Shown one piece after another: positions 26,610 to 36,052 of a DNA stretch of 46,763 nucleotides (position 1 is its first letter; each line of letters opens with the position of its first letter). The stretch is from assembly GCA_028290465.1 (NCBI GenBank), contig JAQGJU010000005.1:1-46763 (forward strand). The letters are read 5' to 3'. Made by a program: the position numbers and the translations under genes. The stretch comes from Xanthobacteraceae bacterium (GTDB lineage Bacteria > Pseudomonadota > Alphaproteobacteria > Rhizobiales > Xanthobacteraceae). Below the pieces are notes generated by a model that worked only from the letters and a program-made list of their open reading frames with translations, had not been told where the DNA came from and did not search any database.

Positions 26610-28193
26610 TCACCGCAGCAGCCAGATCATCCACCCCATGAGCGCGACAAGCGCCCAGACGCCGGCGGTTCGCCATCGGGTGCCGCGCGCTTCGGCGCGG
26701 CCGATGGCTTCGACCGTTTCCGGCGCCAGCACGAAGCCGTTGCGGGTGAGGTCGTCCATCCGGTCGGCCAAGTCGGCGGCCCGCGTCAGCAGCGCCGGCA
26801 CGGTGCCGAGGAAGCGGCCGATCTCTCCTGCTCCGCCGGCCACGTCCTCGATGCGGCCGAGCGGCCCGAGATTGCGCGCGATCCATTCGCGCACCACCGG
26901 GTCGGCGGTCTTCCACATGTCGAGCTTCGGATCGAGCGAACGCGCGACGCCTTCGACCACCACCATGGTCTTTTGCAGCATCAGCAGCTCGGGCCGCGTC
27001 CGCATGTCGAAAAGGCCGGTGACCTCGAACAGCAGCATCAGCAGCTTGGCCATCGAGATGTCTTCGGCGGTGCGGCTGTGGATCGGTTCGCCGATGGCGC
27101 GGATCGCCTGCGCGAAGCTTTCCACCGAGTGATGCCGCGGCACATAGCCGGCCTCGAAATGCACTTCGGCGGTGCGCTGATAATTGCGCGTGATGAAGCC
27201 GTAGAGGATTTCCGCCAGGAAGCGCCGCTCCTGCGGGCGTAGGCGGCCCATGATGCCGAAATCGACCGCGACCAGATTGCCCGCCTCGTCGACGAACAGA
27301 TTGCCCGGATGCATGTCGGCGTGAAAAAAGCCGTCGCGCAATGCATGACGCAGAAAGGTCTGCATCACGGTGCGGCCGAGCGCCGGCAGGTCGAAGCCGG
27401 TCGCGGCGAGTTTGGCGCGGTCATTCAGCGGCGTGCCGTCGATCCATTCGAGCGTCAGCACATCGCGCGCGGTGCGCTCCCAGTCGACCGCCGGCACGCG
27501 GAAGCCGGGGTCGTCCGTCGTATTGTCGGCCATCTCGGACAGCGCGGCGGCTTCCAGACGGAAGTCCATCTCCAGCACGACGGAGCGCGCCAGCGTCTCG
27601 ACCGTCTCGGTCAGCCGCAGCCGCCGGCCCTCGGCGGAGAATCTTTCGCCGAGTCGGGCAACAAAGAAGAACGCGTCGAGATCGACCTTGAAGCGCCGCG
27701 CGACGCCGGGCCGGATCACCTTGACGGCGACGGTCTTGAGCCCGTCCGGCGTGACGATTTCGGCCTTGTGCACCTGCGCGATCGATGCCGCCGCGACCGA
27801 CGGCCCGAACGACGCGAACACTTCGGTGAGCGGCTTGTCGAGCGCCAGCGCGACCGCGGCTTCCGCTTCGGCCTGCGGAAACGGCGCCATGCGGTCTTGC
27901 AGGCTTTCAAGATCCCGCGCTAGCGCCAAGCCGACCACGTCCGGCCGGGTCGCCAGGAACTGGCCGAGCTTGACGTAAGTCGGCCCGAGCCGGGTCAGCG
28001 CGTTGGACAGCCGGGCGGACGGCTGGCCGCCAAGTACGTCATTGCTGCGGCGCTCGAACAGCCGCGCCAGCCTCAATCCGGCGCGGGCCGGCAACGGAAG
28101 CGGCCTCGGATCGACAAGCCCGAATACGCCCTCGCGCGCGAACACGTAGCCGGCGCGGCCAAGACGAAACAGATGGGTGAGACGGGAAATCAC
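26610..28193 (-). CDS. ubiB: Ubiquinone biosynthesis kinase-like ATPase UbiB
   Basis: Atypical ABC1/ADCK kinase-fold protein that supports the coenzyme Q assembly complex at the inner membrane. It has 527 residues. The family KxGQ motif is in YVKLGQFLATRPD (75-78), the Ala-rich nucleotide loop is AAASIAQVHKA, then VKVIRPG, the catalytic-loop FFHADMHPGNLFV and the metal-binding AVDFGIMGR. A C-terminal hydrophobic anchor (WALVALMGWMIWLL) ends the protein. The start is GTG at 28193. It follows ubiE by 37 bases and precedes coaBC by 57 bases on the same strand. Confidence 0.95.
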   Translation of the reverse strand: MISRLTHLFRLGRAGYVFAREGVFGLVDPRPLPLPARAGLRLARLFERRSNDVLGGQPSARLSNALTRLGPTYVKLGQFLATRPDVVGLALARDLESLQDRMAPFPQAEAEAAVALALDKPLTEVFASFGPSVAAASIAQVHKAEIVTPDGLKTVAVKVIRPGVARRFKVDLDAFFFVARLGERFSAEGRRLRLTETVETLARSVVLEMDFRLEAAALSEMADNTTDDPGFRVPAVDWERTARDVLTLEWIDGTPLNDRAKLAATGFDLPALGRTVMQTFLRHALRDGFFHADMHPGNLFVDEAGNLVAVDFGIMGRLRPQERRFLAEILYGFITRNYQRTAEVHFEAGYVPRHHSVESFAQAIRAIGEPIHSRTAEDISMAKLLMLLFEVTGLFDMRTRPELLMLQKTMVVVEGVARSLDPKLDMWKTADPVVREWIARNLGPLGRIEDVAGGAGEIGRFLGTVPALLTRAADLADRMDDLTRNGFVLAPETVEAIGRAEARGTRWRTAGVWALVALMGWMIWLLR

Positions 28194-28230
28194 GAACGCT
28201 GCCGCAACATATCGATCAAAAGCCTAACGA

Positions 28231-29004
28231 TCACAGCCGCCAACCCGAATGCAGCGCCACCACGCCGCCGGTCATCGACTGATGCGACACGCGGGCAAAG
28301 CCGGCATCGCGCATCATGTCGGCGAAATCGTTCGGCTTCGGGAAGCGGCGAATCGATTCGACCAGATAGCGATAGGCCTCGGCATCGCCGGTGACGGCCT
28401 TGCCGATCGCCGGAATGACGTTGAATGAATAAAGATCGTACACGGCCTTGAGGCCCGGCACGTCGACCGACGAGAATTCCAGGCACAGGAACCGGCCGCC
28501 GATCTTCAGCACGCGATGCGCCTCGGCCAAAGCCAGATCGATGCGCGGCACGTTGCGGATGCCGAAAGCGATGGTGACGGCATCGAACGAGCGGTCGGCG
28601 AACGGCAGCGATTCGGCATTGCCCTCGGTGAACGTGACCGCGTCGTCGAGGCCGCGCTCGAAGGCGCGCTCGCGCCCGACCGCCAGCATCTCGCCATTGA
28701 TGTCGCACACCGTCGCGCGGGTGTTCGGGCCGCCGGCTTCGACCACCCGGAACGAGATGTCGCCGGTACCGCCGGCGACGTCGAGCAACGCGAATTCCCG
28801 GTCGCCCTTAGAGGGGTTCACGGCCGTCACCAGCACGTCTTTCCAGGCCCGGTGCAGGCCGCCGGACATCAGGTCGTTCATCAGGTCGTAACGCCGCGCC
28901 ACCGACCGGAACACGTCGTCTACCAGCGCCTGCTTGTCGCCAAGCGGGACCTGCCGGAAGCCGAAATGGGTGTCGCTTGAGGTGTTGCCGGGGGTGTCGC
29001 GCAT
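28231..29004 (-). CDS. ubiE: Ubiquinone/menaquinone C-methyltransferase UbiE
   Basis: SAM-dependent C-methylation of the quinone ring in ubiquinone synthesis. SAM motifs are visible: [13 protein letters not shown] (motif I), CDINGEML and the family signature [12 protein letters not shown]. The start at 29004 gives 257 residues and has AAGGA upstream on the minus strand. An ATG at 29031 would add nine residues and lacks a ribosome-binding site. It is the first gene of the minus-strand run and is divergent from the VOC-mutM pair, with promoters for both likely in 29005-29145. Confidence 0.95.
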   Translation of the reverse strand: MRDTPGNTSSDTHFGFRQVPLGDKQALVDDVFRSVARRYDLMNDLMSGGLHRAWKDVLVTAVNPSKGDREFALLDVAGGTGDISFRVVEAGGPNTRATVCDINGEMLAVGRERAFERGLDDAVTFTEGNAESLPFADRSFDAVTIAFGIRNVPRIDLALAEAHRVLKIGGRFLCLEFSSVDVPGLKAVYDLYSFNVIPAIGKAVTGDAEAYRYLVESIRRFPKPNDFADMMRDAGFARVSHQSMTGGVVALHSGWRL

Positions 29005-29145
29005 CGGAAGTTCCTTGTCCGGCCGGACCATAGCGCGGCCGGCGCGGGGGCGCTACAAGCGCTGGGTCGGCTGGGTTAACGGCTTGAATGGGCCGTTTCG
29101 TCCGTCCGGCAGGGGCCGGTCCGCCGGCCGTCAGGAGGTTCGCCG

Positions 29146-29541
29146 ATGTCCGTCCATTTCGAGTCCGCGATCCCGATCCTGCGCATCTTTTCGATCGAAA
29201 AGGCCCGCGAGTTCTACCTGGACTATCTCGGGTTCACGGTCGATTTCGAGCACCGGTTCGACGACAGCGCGCCGCTCTACATGCAGGTCTCGCGCGCCGG
29301 TCTGCGGTTGCACCTCAGCGAACATTACGGCGATGCCTGTCCGGGCGCCGCGGTCCTGGTCTGGATGACCGGCCTCGACGAACTTCATGCCGAGATCACC
29401 GCCAAGAACTATCCCTATATGCGGCCCGGCATCGAACTGGCGCCCTGGGGCGCCCGCGTGATGAACGTAAAAGATCCGTTCGGCAACCGCGTCATGTTCA
29501 CCGAACAATACGATCCCGACACCGCCACCCAAACCGCCTGA
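29146..29541 (+). CDS. VOC (glyoxalase/bleomycin-resistance) superfamily protein
   Basis: 131 residues with paired beta-alpha-beta-beta-beta modules: AIPILRIFSIEKAREFYLDY at the start, then LRLHLSEHYGD, and the closing DPFGNRVMFTEQ. The family includes glyoxalases, dioxygenases and antibiotic-binding proteins, and neither substrate nor metal can be assigned. The SD is AGGAGG just upstream (29133-29138). It ends 6 bases before mutM and is probably cotranscribed with it. Confidence 0.85.
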   Translation: MSVHFESAIPILRIFSIEKAREFYLDYLGFTVDFEHRFDDSAPLYMQVSRAGLRLHLSEHYGDACPGAAVLVWMTGLDELHAEITAKNYPYMRPGIELAPWGARVMNVKDPFGNRVMFTEQYDPDTATQTA

Positions 29542-29547
29542 GAACAG

Positions 29548-30429
29548 ATGCCCGAACTGCCCGAAGTCGAGACCGTCCGGCGCGGCCTGCAGCCGGTGAT
29601 GGAGGGTGCGCGCTTTGCCAAGGTTGAGGCGCATCGCGGCGATCTGCGTTGGCCGCTGCCAAAGGATTTCGCCAAGCGGGTCGAAGGCACCACGGTCGAA
29701 GGTCTCGGCCGCCGCGCCAAATACCTGCTGGCGGATCTCTCGTCCGGCGAGGTGCTGGTGATGCATCTCGGCATGTCGGGCTCGTTCCGCGTGCTGCAAG
29801 GCGCGACCGAGAACACGCCCGGCCAATTCCACCACGAGCGCGCACCGCGCGGCACGCACGACCATGTGGTGTTCGAGATGTCGAACGGTGCGGTCGTGAC
29901 CTTCAACGATCCGCGCCGGTTCGGCTCGATGAAGCTGGTGAAGCGTTCGGAGCTGGATCAAGAGCCGCTGCTCAAGGCGCTCGGGCCGGAGCCGCTCGGA
30001 AATGCGTTCGATGCCGCGATGCTGGCCACCGCCTGCGCCAACAAGAACACCAGCCTGAAGGCGGCGCTGCTCGATCAGCGCGTGGTCGCGGGCCTCGGCA
30101 ACATCTATGTGTGCGAAGCGCTGTTTCGGTCGCGGCTGTCGCCGAAGCGCCAAGCCTCGACGCTGGCGACCCGGACCGGGGCGCCGCACGACCGCGCCAT
30201 CAAACTGGTCGACGCCATCAAGGCGGTGCTGAACGACGCCATCAAGGCCGGCGGCTCGTCGCTGCGCGACCATCGCCAGACCTCGGGCGAACTCGGTTAT
30301 TTCCAGCACAGTTTCGCGGTCTACGACCGCGAAGGCGAAAAGTGCCCGGGGCCGGACTGCAAGGGCATGGTCAAGCGCATCGTGCAGAACGGACGTTCGA
30401 CGTTCTTTTGTCCGACTTGTCAGAAGTGA
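29548..30429 (+). CDS. mutM: Formamidopyrimidine-DNA glycosylase (Fpg/MutM)
   Basis: Bifunctional glycosylase/AP lyase that removes 8-oxoguanine and FaPy lesions. It has 293 residues. The N-terminal PELPEVE carries catalytic Pro (after Met removal) and Glu. Lys58 is in GRRAKYLL, the helix-two-turn-helix is in [12 protein letters not shown], and the C-terminal zinc finger uses Cys266, Cys271, Cys288 and Cys291 with Arg283 in its loop. All catalytic elements are present. Its position beside the divergent ubiE is common in alphaproteobacteria. Confidence 0.97.
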   Translation: MPELPEVETVRRGLQPVMEGARFAKVEAHRGDLRWPLPKDFAKRVEGTTVEGLGRRAKYLLADLSSGEVLVMHLGMSGSFRVLQGATENTPGQFHHERAPRGTHDHVVFEMSNGAVVTFNDPRRFGSMKLVKRSELDQEPLLKALGPEPLGNAFDAAMLATACANKNTSLKAALLDQRVVAGLGNIYVCEALFRSRLSPKRQASTLATRTGAPHDRAIKLVDAIKAVLNDAIKAGGSSLRDHRQTSGELGYFQHSFAVYDREGEKCPGPDCKGMVKRIVQNGRSTFFCPTCQK

Positions 30430-30485
30430 TTTCCCGGTTTCATCGTCTCGGGCTTAGATAGGCTCGGTGGTGGATTGCTGAACCG

Positions 30486-32660
30486 ATGAGGGATAGCGTG
30501 ACACGGATCCGTTCGATTTTGCTGGCCGCCACCGTGCTGACGGCGGTGGCCACTACGCCAGCGCATGCCAAGATCAGCAAAACCTACATGGTCGGCAACT
30601 GGATGATCGGAACGGTGTCGGACGACGCCTCCGGCCAGTTCACCGAATGTGTCGCCACCACCGACTACAAGAACGGTTTCCTGCTGGCCTTCGCGGTGAC
30701 CAAAGACCTGACCTGGGCCGCCGGCTTTCAGAATTCACGCTGGCAGTTCGCCCCGCAGGCGCCGATGAACGTCGCCTTCAAGATCGACGGTGGAGGCGTG
30801 CGGCAGGCCAGCGGCGTCGCGGTGGCCCGCGACCTGGTGCGAATTCCGCTGCCGGCCGATGAGGCACTGTTCGAGGAGTTTCGCAAAGGGCAGATGCTGG
30901 TTATCACGTCGGGTGGCGGCGCGTCGCAGTTTCATCTCAAGACCACCTCGCGGATGCTGGTGGAACTTCTGACCTGCGCCAAGAGCAATGGCGGCAAGGC
31001 CGGCGCTCCGGTTGTTTCGTCTGCTCCGGCTGGCGGGCGCGGCGTCGAGGGATCGCCAGCGGTGCCGGCTCAAGCGTCGACGCAGACGCCGGCCGTTATC
31101 GCCCAGGCCCAGGCCCCGGCCGCGACGTCCGACAATCGCGGCATCGAGGTGATCGGTGGCGCCGAACGGCGTGTCGCGCTGGTGATCGGCAACAGCGCGT
31201 ACAAGTTCGCCCCGGTGCTGGCGAACCCAAAAAACGACGCGGCCGACGTCGCGCAATCGCTGCGCCGGCTCGGCTTCGATGTCGTCGAGGGCCACGATCT
31301 CGACCGTCGCGGCATGGAAGGCGCGATCAAGCAGTTCGCCGAAAAGATCAAGACCGCCAAGCTTGCCGGATTCTTCTACGCCGGCCACGGTCTGCAGGTC
31401 GACGGCAAGAACTATCTCGTTCCGACGGATGCCAAGCTGGAGCGCGCCGCCGATCTGAACACCGGGGCTGTCGGCCTCGACTACGTCATGGAGCAGATGG
31501 ATACCGAGCAGCGCACTAATCTGATCTTCCTGGACGCCTGCCGAGACAATCCACTGCCGCAGAGTATCAATCGCACGCTGGACACCCGCACCGCCAGCAT
31601 CGGTTCCGGCCTGGCGCAGATCAAAGGCGCCATCGACACGATGATCGTGTTCGCGACGCAGCCCGACAATGTCGCGCTCGACGGCACCGGCCGCAACAGC
31701 CCCTTCACCACCGCGCTGCTCAAGCACATTCCGGCGCCCGGCGTCGAGATCAGCGGTGTGATGAAGCGCGTGCGCAGCGACGTGGTCGAAGCCACCCAGC
31801 AGAAGCAGATTCCGTGGGATCATTCTTCGCTGCGCGCCGACGTGATCCTGGCATCCGGACCGGCCGCGACGCCATCGACTCCGCCGCCCGCCGGGAGTCC
31901 AGGAAATCTTGCCGGCGCGCTCGGCCGCGACGGGGCGTCGACCTTCAGCGAAGGCGAGGCGTTGGCGGCGGAATGCGACCGCGCGGCGGCCGATCCCTAC
32001 GACACCAACAAGCCGGCCAATGTGCGCGGCGTTCACCGCAACATCATTTCACGCCAAGCCGTGCAGCTCTGCGCCAAGGCCGTGACCAATGACGAAAAAA
32101 ATCCAAGACTGAATTATCAGCTCGGCCGCGCGCTCTACACGGCCACCGATTACACCAAGGCGCGCGTGTTCTTCCAGACCGCCGCCAATCTCGGCTATCC
32201 GCAGGCAATGACGGAGCTGGGCCGCATGAGCTTTTTTGGTCACGGCACGGCGCAAAGCTATCCGGCCGCGCAGCAGCAGTTCGAGAAAGCGGCCGCGCTC
32301 GGCGATCCCAGCGCGATCAAGAATCTCGGCTTCATGTATCATCAAGGTCGCGGCGTGACGGCCGACGTGAAGCGCGCCATTTCGTATTACAATCAGGCGC
32401 CGAACCATCCGACCGTGCTCAACAACTACGCGCTGCTCTACGAGAAGGGCGAGGGCGTTCCGAAGGACATCGCCAAGGCGGTGCGGATGTACGATCAGGC
32501 GGTGCTCGGCGGCGATGAAACCGCGATGGCCAATCTGGCCGATCTGTATGAGCGCGGCGTCGGCGTATCGAAGGATCTCGGCAAGGCGCGTGTGCTGTAC
32601 GAGATGGCGGCCACGCTCGGTGAGCAGAGCGCCAAGCAGTCGTTGCTGCGGTTTCGCTGA
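30486..32660 (+). CDS. Exported caspase-domain (peptidase C14) protein with Sel1 repeats
   Basis: 724 residues. A signal peptide (about 8-28, cleaved near AHA) directs it to the periplasm. Residues about 30-165 form a module of unknown type. A Pro/Ala/Gln-rich linker (170-215) follows. Residues about 228-455 are a caspase/metacaspase domain: VALVIGNSAYKF, His301 in FFYAGHGLQ and Cys352 in FLDACRDNPL form the dyad. Residues about 545-720 hold four or five Sel1/TPR-like repeats (for example AMTELGRMSFFGHG and AIKNLGFMYHQGRG). No biological role can be assigned; such proteins are frequent in Rhizobiales. The start at 30486 lacks an SD. A GTG at 30498, with GAGGG at 30488-30492, would give 720 residues and is a serious alternative. 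Confidence 0.87.
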   Translation: MRDSVTRIRSILLAATVLTAVATTPAHAKISKTYMVGNWMIGTVSDDASGQFTECVATTDYKNGFLLAFAVTKDLTWAAGFQNSRWQFAPQAPMNVAFKIDGGGVRQASGVAVARDLVRIPLPADEALFEEFRKGQMLVITSGGGASQFHLKTTSRMLVELLTCAKSNGGKAGAPVVSSAPAGGRGVEGSPAVPAQASTQTPAVIAQAQAPAATSDNRGIEVIGGAERRVALVIGNSAYKFAPVLANPKNDAADVAQSLRRLGFDVVEGHDLDRRGMEGAIKQFAEKIKTAKLAGFFYAGHGLQVDGKNYLVPTDAKLERAADLNTGAVGLDYVMEQMDTEQRTNLIFLDACRDNPLPQSINRTLDTRTASIGSGLAQIKGAIDTMIVFATQPDNVALDGTGRNSPFTTALLKHIPAPGVEISGVMKRVRSDVVEATQQKQIPWDHSSLRADVILASGPAATPSTPPPAGSPGNLAGALGRDGASTFSEGEALAAECDRAAADPYDTNKPANVRGVHRNIISRQAVQLCAKAVTNDEKNPRLNYQLGRALYTATDYTKARVFFQTAANLGYPQAMTELGRMSFFGHGTAQSYPAAQQQFEKAAALGDPSAIKNLGFMYHQGRGVTADVKRAISYYNQAPNHPTVLNNYALLYEKGEGVPKDIAKAVRMYDQAVLGGDETAMANLADLYERGVGVSKDLGKARVLYEMAATLGEQSAKQSLLRFR

Positions 32661-32738
32661 GCCTTAATACCACCGCCAGAATTGCCACGCGGCGCCGTCT
32701 CGGGTAGGCGAGATGTTAGCTCTTGCCGGAGAACGCTC

Positions 32739-33512
32739 ATGTCCTATCAACACATCCTCGTCGAGACCCAAGGCCGCGTCGGCATCATTCGTCTGAACCG
32801 TCCGCAGGCGCTCAACGCGCTCAACCTCGCCCTCAAGGCCGAGCTTTCGTTGGCCATCGACGGCTTCGAGGCCGACAGCGCCATCGGCTGCATGCTGATC
32901 ACGGGTTCGGAGAAAGCTTTCGCCGCGGGCGCCGACATCAAGGAGATGGCGGACAAGAGTTTCACCGACGCGTTTCTCGGCAACTTCGCCGGCAATTGGG
33001 ACCGGGCCGCGAAGGCCCGCAAGCCGATCGTCGCGGCGGTGGCCGGCTTCGCGCTCGGCGGCGGATGCGAACTGGCGATGCAGTGCGACCTGATCATCGC
33101 GGCCGACAACGCCAAGTTCGGCCAGCCGGAAATCAAGCTCGGCGTCATTCCGGGGATTGGCGGCACGCAGCGACTGACCCGCGCCATCGGCAAGGCCAAG
33201 GCGATGGAGATGATCCTGACCGGCCGGATGATGGACGCGGCCGAGGCCGAGCGGTCGGGCCTGGTGGCGCGCGTGGTGCCGGGCGCCGACCTGATGGCCG
33301 AGGCGATGAAGCTCGCGCAAGCCATCGCTGAGATGCCGCTGCCGGCCGTGCTGGCCGCCAAGGAAGCCGTCAACCGGTCGTTCGAGACGTCATTAGCGGA
33401 GGGCGTGATGTTCGAGCGGCGGATTTTTCATTCGCTGTTCGCGACGCATGACCAGAAGGAAGGCATGGCGGCCTTTGTCGAAAAGCGGAAGGCCAAGTTC
33501 GAGCACAGGTGA
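32739..33512 (+). CDS. Enoyl-CoA hydratase (crotonase)
   Basis: Hydrates trans-2-enoyl-CoA in fatty acid or amino acid breakdown. It has 257 residues from the ATG at 32739, which has GGAG at 32728-32731. Both catalytic glutamates of short-chain crotonase are present: Glu111 in GGGCELAM and Glu131 in FGQPEIKLG. The oxyanion-hole segments [11 protein letters not shown] and [10 protein letters not shown] are also present. This favours true hydratase activity over the isomerase or thioesterase members of the superfamily. No other beta-oxidation gene is nearby. Confidence 0.92.
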   Translation: MSYQHILVETQGRVGIIRLNRPQALNALNLALKAELSLAIDGFEADSAIGCMLITGSEKAFAAGADIKEMADKSFTDAFLGNFAGNWDRAAKARKPIVAAVAGFALGGGCELAMQCDLIIAADNAKFGQPEIKLGVIPGIGGTQRLTRAIGKAKAMEMILTGRMMDAAEAERSGLVARVVPGADLMAEAMKLAQAIAEMPLPAVLAAKEAVNRSFETSLAEGVMFERRIFHSLFATHDQKEGMAAFVEKRKAKFEHR

Positions 33513-33553
33513 CGGCGCGACGTCTTAAGTGAATTGAGACGAGTGTTTCTTAT

Positions 33554-33683
33554 CCCTCCCCCGCTTGCGGGGGAGGGTGGCCGGCGAAGCCGGCCGGGTG
33601 GGGGCTAAACTAAATAAGCCAGAAGAAACCCCACCCGACCGCTCGCTAATGCTCGCGGCCACCCTCCCCGAAGCCGGGGAGGG
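33554..33683. repeat. 130-bp composite inverted repeat between convergent genes
   Basis: A series of stems: CCCTCCCCCGC (33554-33564) / GCGGGGGAGGG (33567-33577); GGCCGGC (33579-33585) / GCCGGCC (33589-33595); GGGTGGGG (33596-33603) / CCCCACCC (33629-33636); and CCCTCCCC (33662-33669) / GGGGAGGG (33676-33683). The first and last hairpins are also inverted copies of each other over 13 bases (GGGGAGGGTGGCC at 33570-33582 against GGCCACCCTCCCC at 33657-33669). It lies in the 216-base gap between the hydratase and a convergent gene, and may end transcription in both directions. A fragment of similar sequence lies near 45650. Confidence 0.8.
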
Positions 33684-33728
33684 ATGGGAGTTCGCGGCAC
33701 CGTTGAATTTCTCAACTGATCTTGGCGC

Positions 33729-35105
33729 TCACTTCCGCACGCAAATCACCCTGGCCAGCGATGCTTTCGCGTCCGCCTCCGATACGCGCCCGGTCGTCGG
33801 CGTAATTCCTTGCGCGGCCAACAGCGCCTGTACGGCAGCCACCTGTGTGAGGCCGTTCTTGATCGGCGCCACGGGCGCGGTGCCGGACGCCAGTGGCAGG
33901 TCGAGCCTCACCAGGCCGCGCAAGCCGTCGTCGCCGATCGCGGCGGCGCCGGAAAAGCCCAGCGGCGGCACCGGATCGACCAGCCCTTTGGCATCGAGGC
34001 GGGCGCGCAGCGTGGACGACGCGCTGCCGCCGCTTTGCGTTTGTGGGTCCGCGATGCCGATCAGCGTGATGGCACCCGCGGCGGCTGCCTTGGCCAGCGG
34101 CAACGGCGTCGTCGCCTTGGCGCCATGGACCCGCAGCAAAGCGAGGCCGGACGCCTCATCCTCGGCGATCCGGTCGGCATGGCCGAGTCCCGGCACGACG
34201 ATGACCGCGCATTCTTCGGTCAGGTCGCGGTCGGTGACAAAATCGCCCGTCGGGCTGACCGCGACCGCGGTGCCGTATTCGATGGAGCGGCGCGGCGGCG
34301 GGCTTGCGGGGCCGCTGGCCGGCCCGGTAAACGGCGCGAAGGCGCTCGACATCGCGACCACGACCCGGTCCATCGCCTTATCGCTGTCGGACTTGTAAAA
34401 AATACTGACGCCGCGCACTTCGCCGTCGCGCGCCTGCGCGCGGATATAGAATTTGCGCGCATCTTGCGTGCCCGAAACCACGAAATAGCCGTCGCGCAGC
34501 ACGCTGTAGGCGGTGGTGCGTTCCAACGGCTCGCGCTTCTCGCGCTCGAACAGCGCGGCGAGCGTCGATGACGTTGCCTTGTAGCGGAAGGTCTCGATCT
34601 GGACTTCGTTCTTGGCCGCCGACCAGCGGCTGCCGGTGCCGCTTTTGCCGGTCTGCGGCGCGAGCTTCTCCGGCAGGCCGAGCCGGGCGCCGGTGATCGG
34701 GTCGTCGGCAAGGCGCCATCCGACGTTGGTTTGTTGGGTCTTGGCGGCGGTGGCGAGCGCGGCGCGCTCGGGGGCGTCGAGCAGGCCGGTCTCGCGCGTA
34801 TTGCGGCGCTTCTGGAAGGCCTTGATGGCCGCGATGGTGCGTTCGCTGATTTCGCCTTCGACGAGGCCGTTGTAGTCGCCGGTCCATACCAGATCGGATT
34901 GCAGCGCCATCCGGTCGGAGAGTGGCAGCGCGGCTATCGTTTCGCGCGGCGAGCCTGTCGGGGCAGGCTTGGCGGCGCCGGGCTTGGGCGGGACGATCGG
35001 TATGGTCTTTATCGGTTTCGGCGCGCCGGGAGCGGCGGACTGCGCCAAGGCCGGCGGCGCCAGGAGCAACACGGCCATGATGACGCCCGCGAACCGCTTC
35101 GACAT
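33729..35105 (-). CDS. Secreted peptidoglycan-binding protein with degenerate trypsin-like domain
   Basis: 458 residues from the ATG at 35105, which has GGGA eight bases upstream. A signal peptide (1-21, ending ALA-Q) is followed by a Pro-rich linker. Residues about 58-122 form a PG_binding_1 fold (SDLVWTGDYNGLVEGEISERTIAAI and KAFQKRRN, separate segments). Residues about 278-455 resemble a trypsin-like serine protease domain: GTAVAVSPTGDFVT, EASGLALLRV and the nucleophile-like GFSGAAAI (Ser385). The catalytic His expected after the FVT segment reads DRDLTEEC, so the enzyme is probably inactive. The middle region (about 160-260) is unassigned. It could be a periplasmic cell-wall-associated binding protein. 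Confidence 0.78.
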   Translation of the reverse strand: MSKRFAGVIMAVLLLAPPALAQSAAPGAPKPIKTIPIVPPKPGAAKPAPTGSPRETIAALPLSDRMALQSDLVWTGDYNGLVEGEISERTIAAIKAFQKRRNTRETGLLDAPERAALATAAKTQQTNVGWRLADDPITGARLGLPEKLAPQTGKSGTGSRWSAAKNEVQIETFRYKATSSTLAALFEREKREPLERTTAYSVLRDGYFVVSGTQDARKFYIRAQARDGEVRGVSIFYKSDSDKAMDRVVVAMSSAFAPFTGPASGPASPPPRRSIEYGTAVAVSPTGDFVTDRDLTEECAVIVVPGLGHADRIAEDEASGLALLRVHGAKATTPLPLAKAAAAGAITLIGIADPQTQSGGSASSTLRARLDAKGLVDPVPPLGFSGAAAIGDDGLRGLVRLDLPLASGTAPVAPIKNGLTQVAAVQALLAAQGITPTTGRVSEADAKASLARVICVRK

Positions 35106-35239
35106 GTGCACAATCCCTGAAGGTCGACCAATTTGGCCCGCCATGGCGCCCGTGCCATGGATGCGGCTGCGTCGTGGTAAGGACTATCCGGTTTTAGTCG
35201 AACCCCGGTGACATCAGGTTCGAAGGAGACGCCGCCCGC

Positions 35240-36052
35240 ATGACCGACGAAGAGCTGGAACGCTACGCCCGCCATATCGTGTTGCACGAGGTCGGCGGTC
35301 CCGGCCAGGCGGCGCTTGGCCGGGCGCGTGTGCTGGTGGTCGGGGCCGGCGGGCTCGGTTCGCCGCTGCTGCTGTATCTGGCGGCCGCCGGTGTCGGCAC
35401 GCTCGGCGTGGTCGACGACGACGCGGTGGCGTTGTCCAACCTGCAACGCCAGGTGCTGCACGGCACGCCCGACATCGGCGCGCCCAAGGTGGCGAGCGCC
35501 GCCGCCGCGATCGGCCGGCTCAATCCGCATGTGAAGGTCGAAACCCATGCGGTGCGGTTAGAGGCCGGCAGTGCGCTCGACCTGATCGGGCGTTATGACA
35601 TTGTCGCCGATGGCTCGGACAATTTCGCGACGCGCTATCTGGTGTCGGACGCGTGCTTTCTGGCCGGGAAACCGCTGGTCACCGGCGCGCTCGGCGTCTT
35701 CGACGGCACGCTGACCACGATCCGGGCGCACGAAAAAAATGCGGACGGACGGCCGAACCCGACCTATCGCTGCCTGTTTCCCGAGGCGCCGCCGCCCGGC
35801 ACGATTCCGAGCTGCGCCGAGGCCGGCATTCTCGGCGCGCTGGCCGGCGTGCTCGGTTCGATGATGGCGCTGGAAGTGATGCGCGAGATCGTCGGCTTCG
35901 GCGAAGGACTGGTCGGGCGGCTGTTGATGATCGACGCGCGCGCGATGCGGTTCGAGACGCTGAATTATCGGTGGGACCAGGACAATCCGCTCAGCGGCCA
36001 GAATGCCACCATTAAAGATCTAAGCGGCTTTACTTCGTCCACGTCGCCATGA
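35240..36052 (+). CDS. ThiF/MoeB/HesA-family E1-like adenylyltransferase
   Basis: Adenylates the C-terminus of a ubiquitin-like sulfur carrier such as MoaD or ThiS, using ATP. It has 270 residues: nucleotide loop VVGAGGLGSPLLLYLA, DDDAVALSNLQRQ, GSDNFATRY (Asp127) and Cys192 in PSCAEAGILG, at the MoeB Cys187 position. The zinc-binding Cys pairs of E. coli MoeB are mostly missing: only Cys178 of the first pair remains and the C-terminal pair is absent. No carrier protein, rhodanese domain or other moa/thi gene lies nearby, so the pathway is open. Its 3' end overlaps the next, convergent gene by 23 bases. Confidence 0.88.
   Translation: MTDEELERYARHIVLHEVGGPGQAALGRARVLVVGAGGLGSPLLLYLAAAGVGTLGVVDDDAVALSNLQRQVLHGTPDIGAPKVASAAAAIGRLNPHVKVETHAVRLEAGSALDLIGRYDIVADGSDNFATRYLVSDACFLAGKPLVTGALGVFDGTLTTIRAHEKNADGRPNPTYRCLFPEAPPPGTIPSCAEAGILGALAGVLGSMMALEVMREIVGFGEGLVGRLLMIDARAMRFETLNYRWDQDNPLSGQNATIKDLSGFTSSTSP

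Noticed and set aside
33554-33683. CRISPR-like array
   Set aside because: The units are inverted stems, not direct repeats with unique spacers, and no cas gene is present.
33565-34398. 277-codon + strand frame over the repeat and the pseudo-protease gene
   Set aside because: It begins in the palindromic repeat and runs antisense to a gene with a signal peptide and PG-binding fold.
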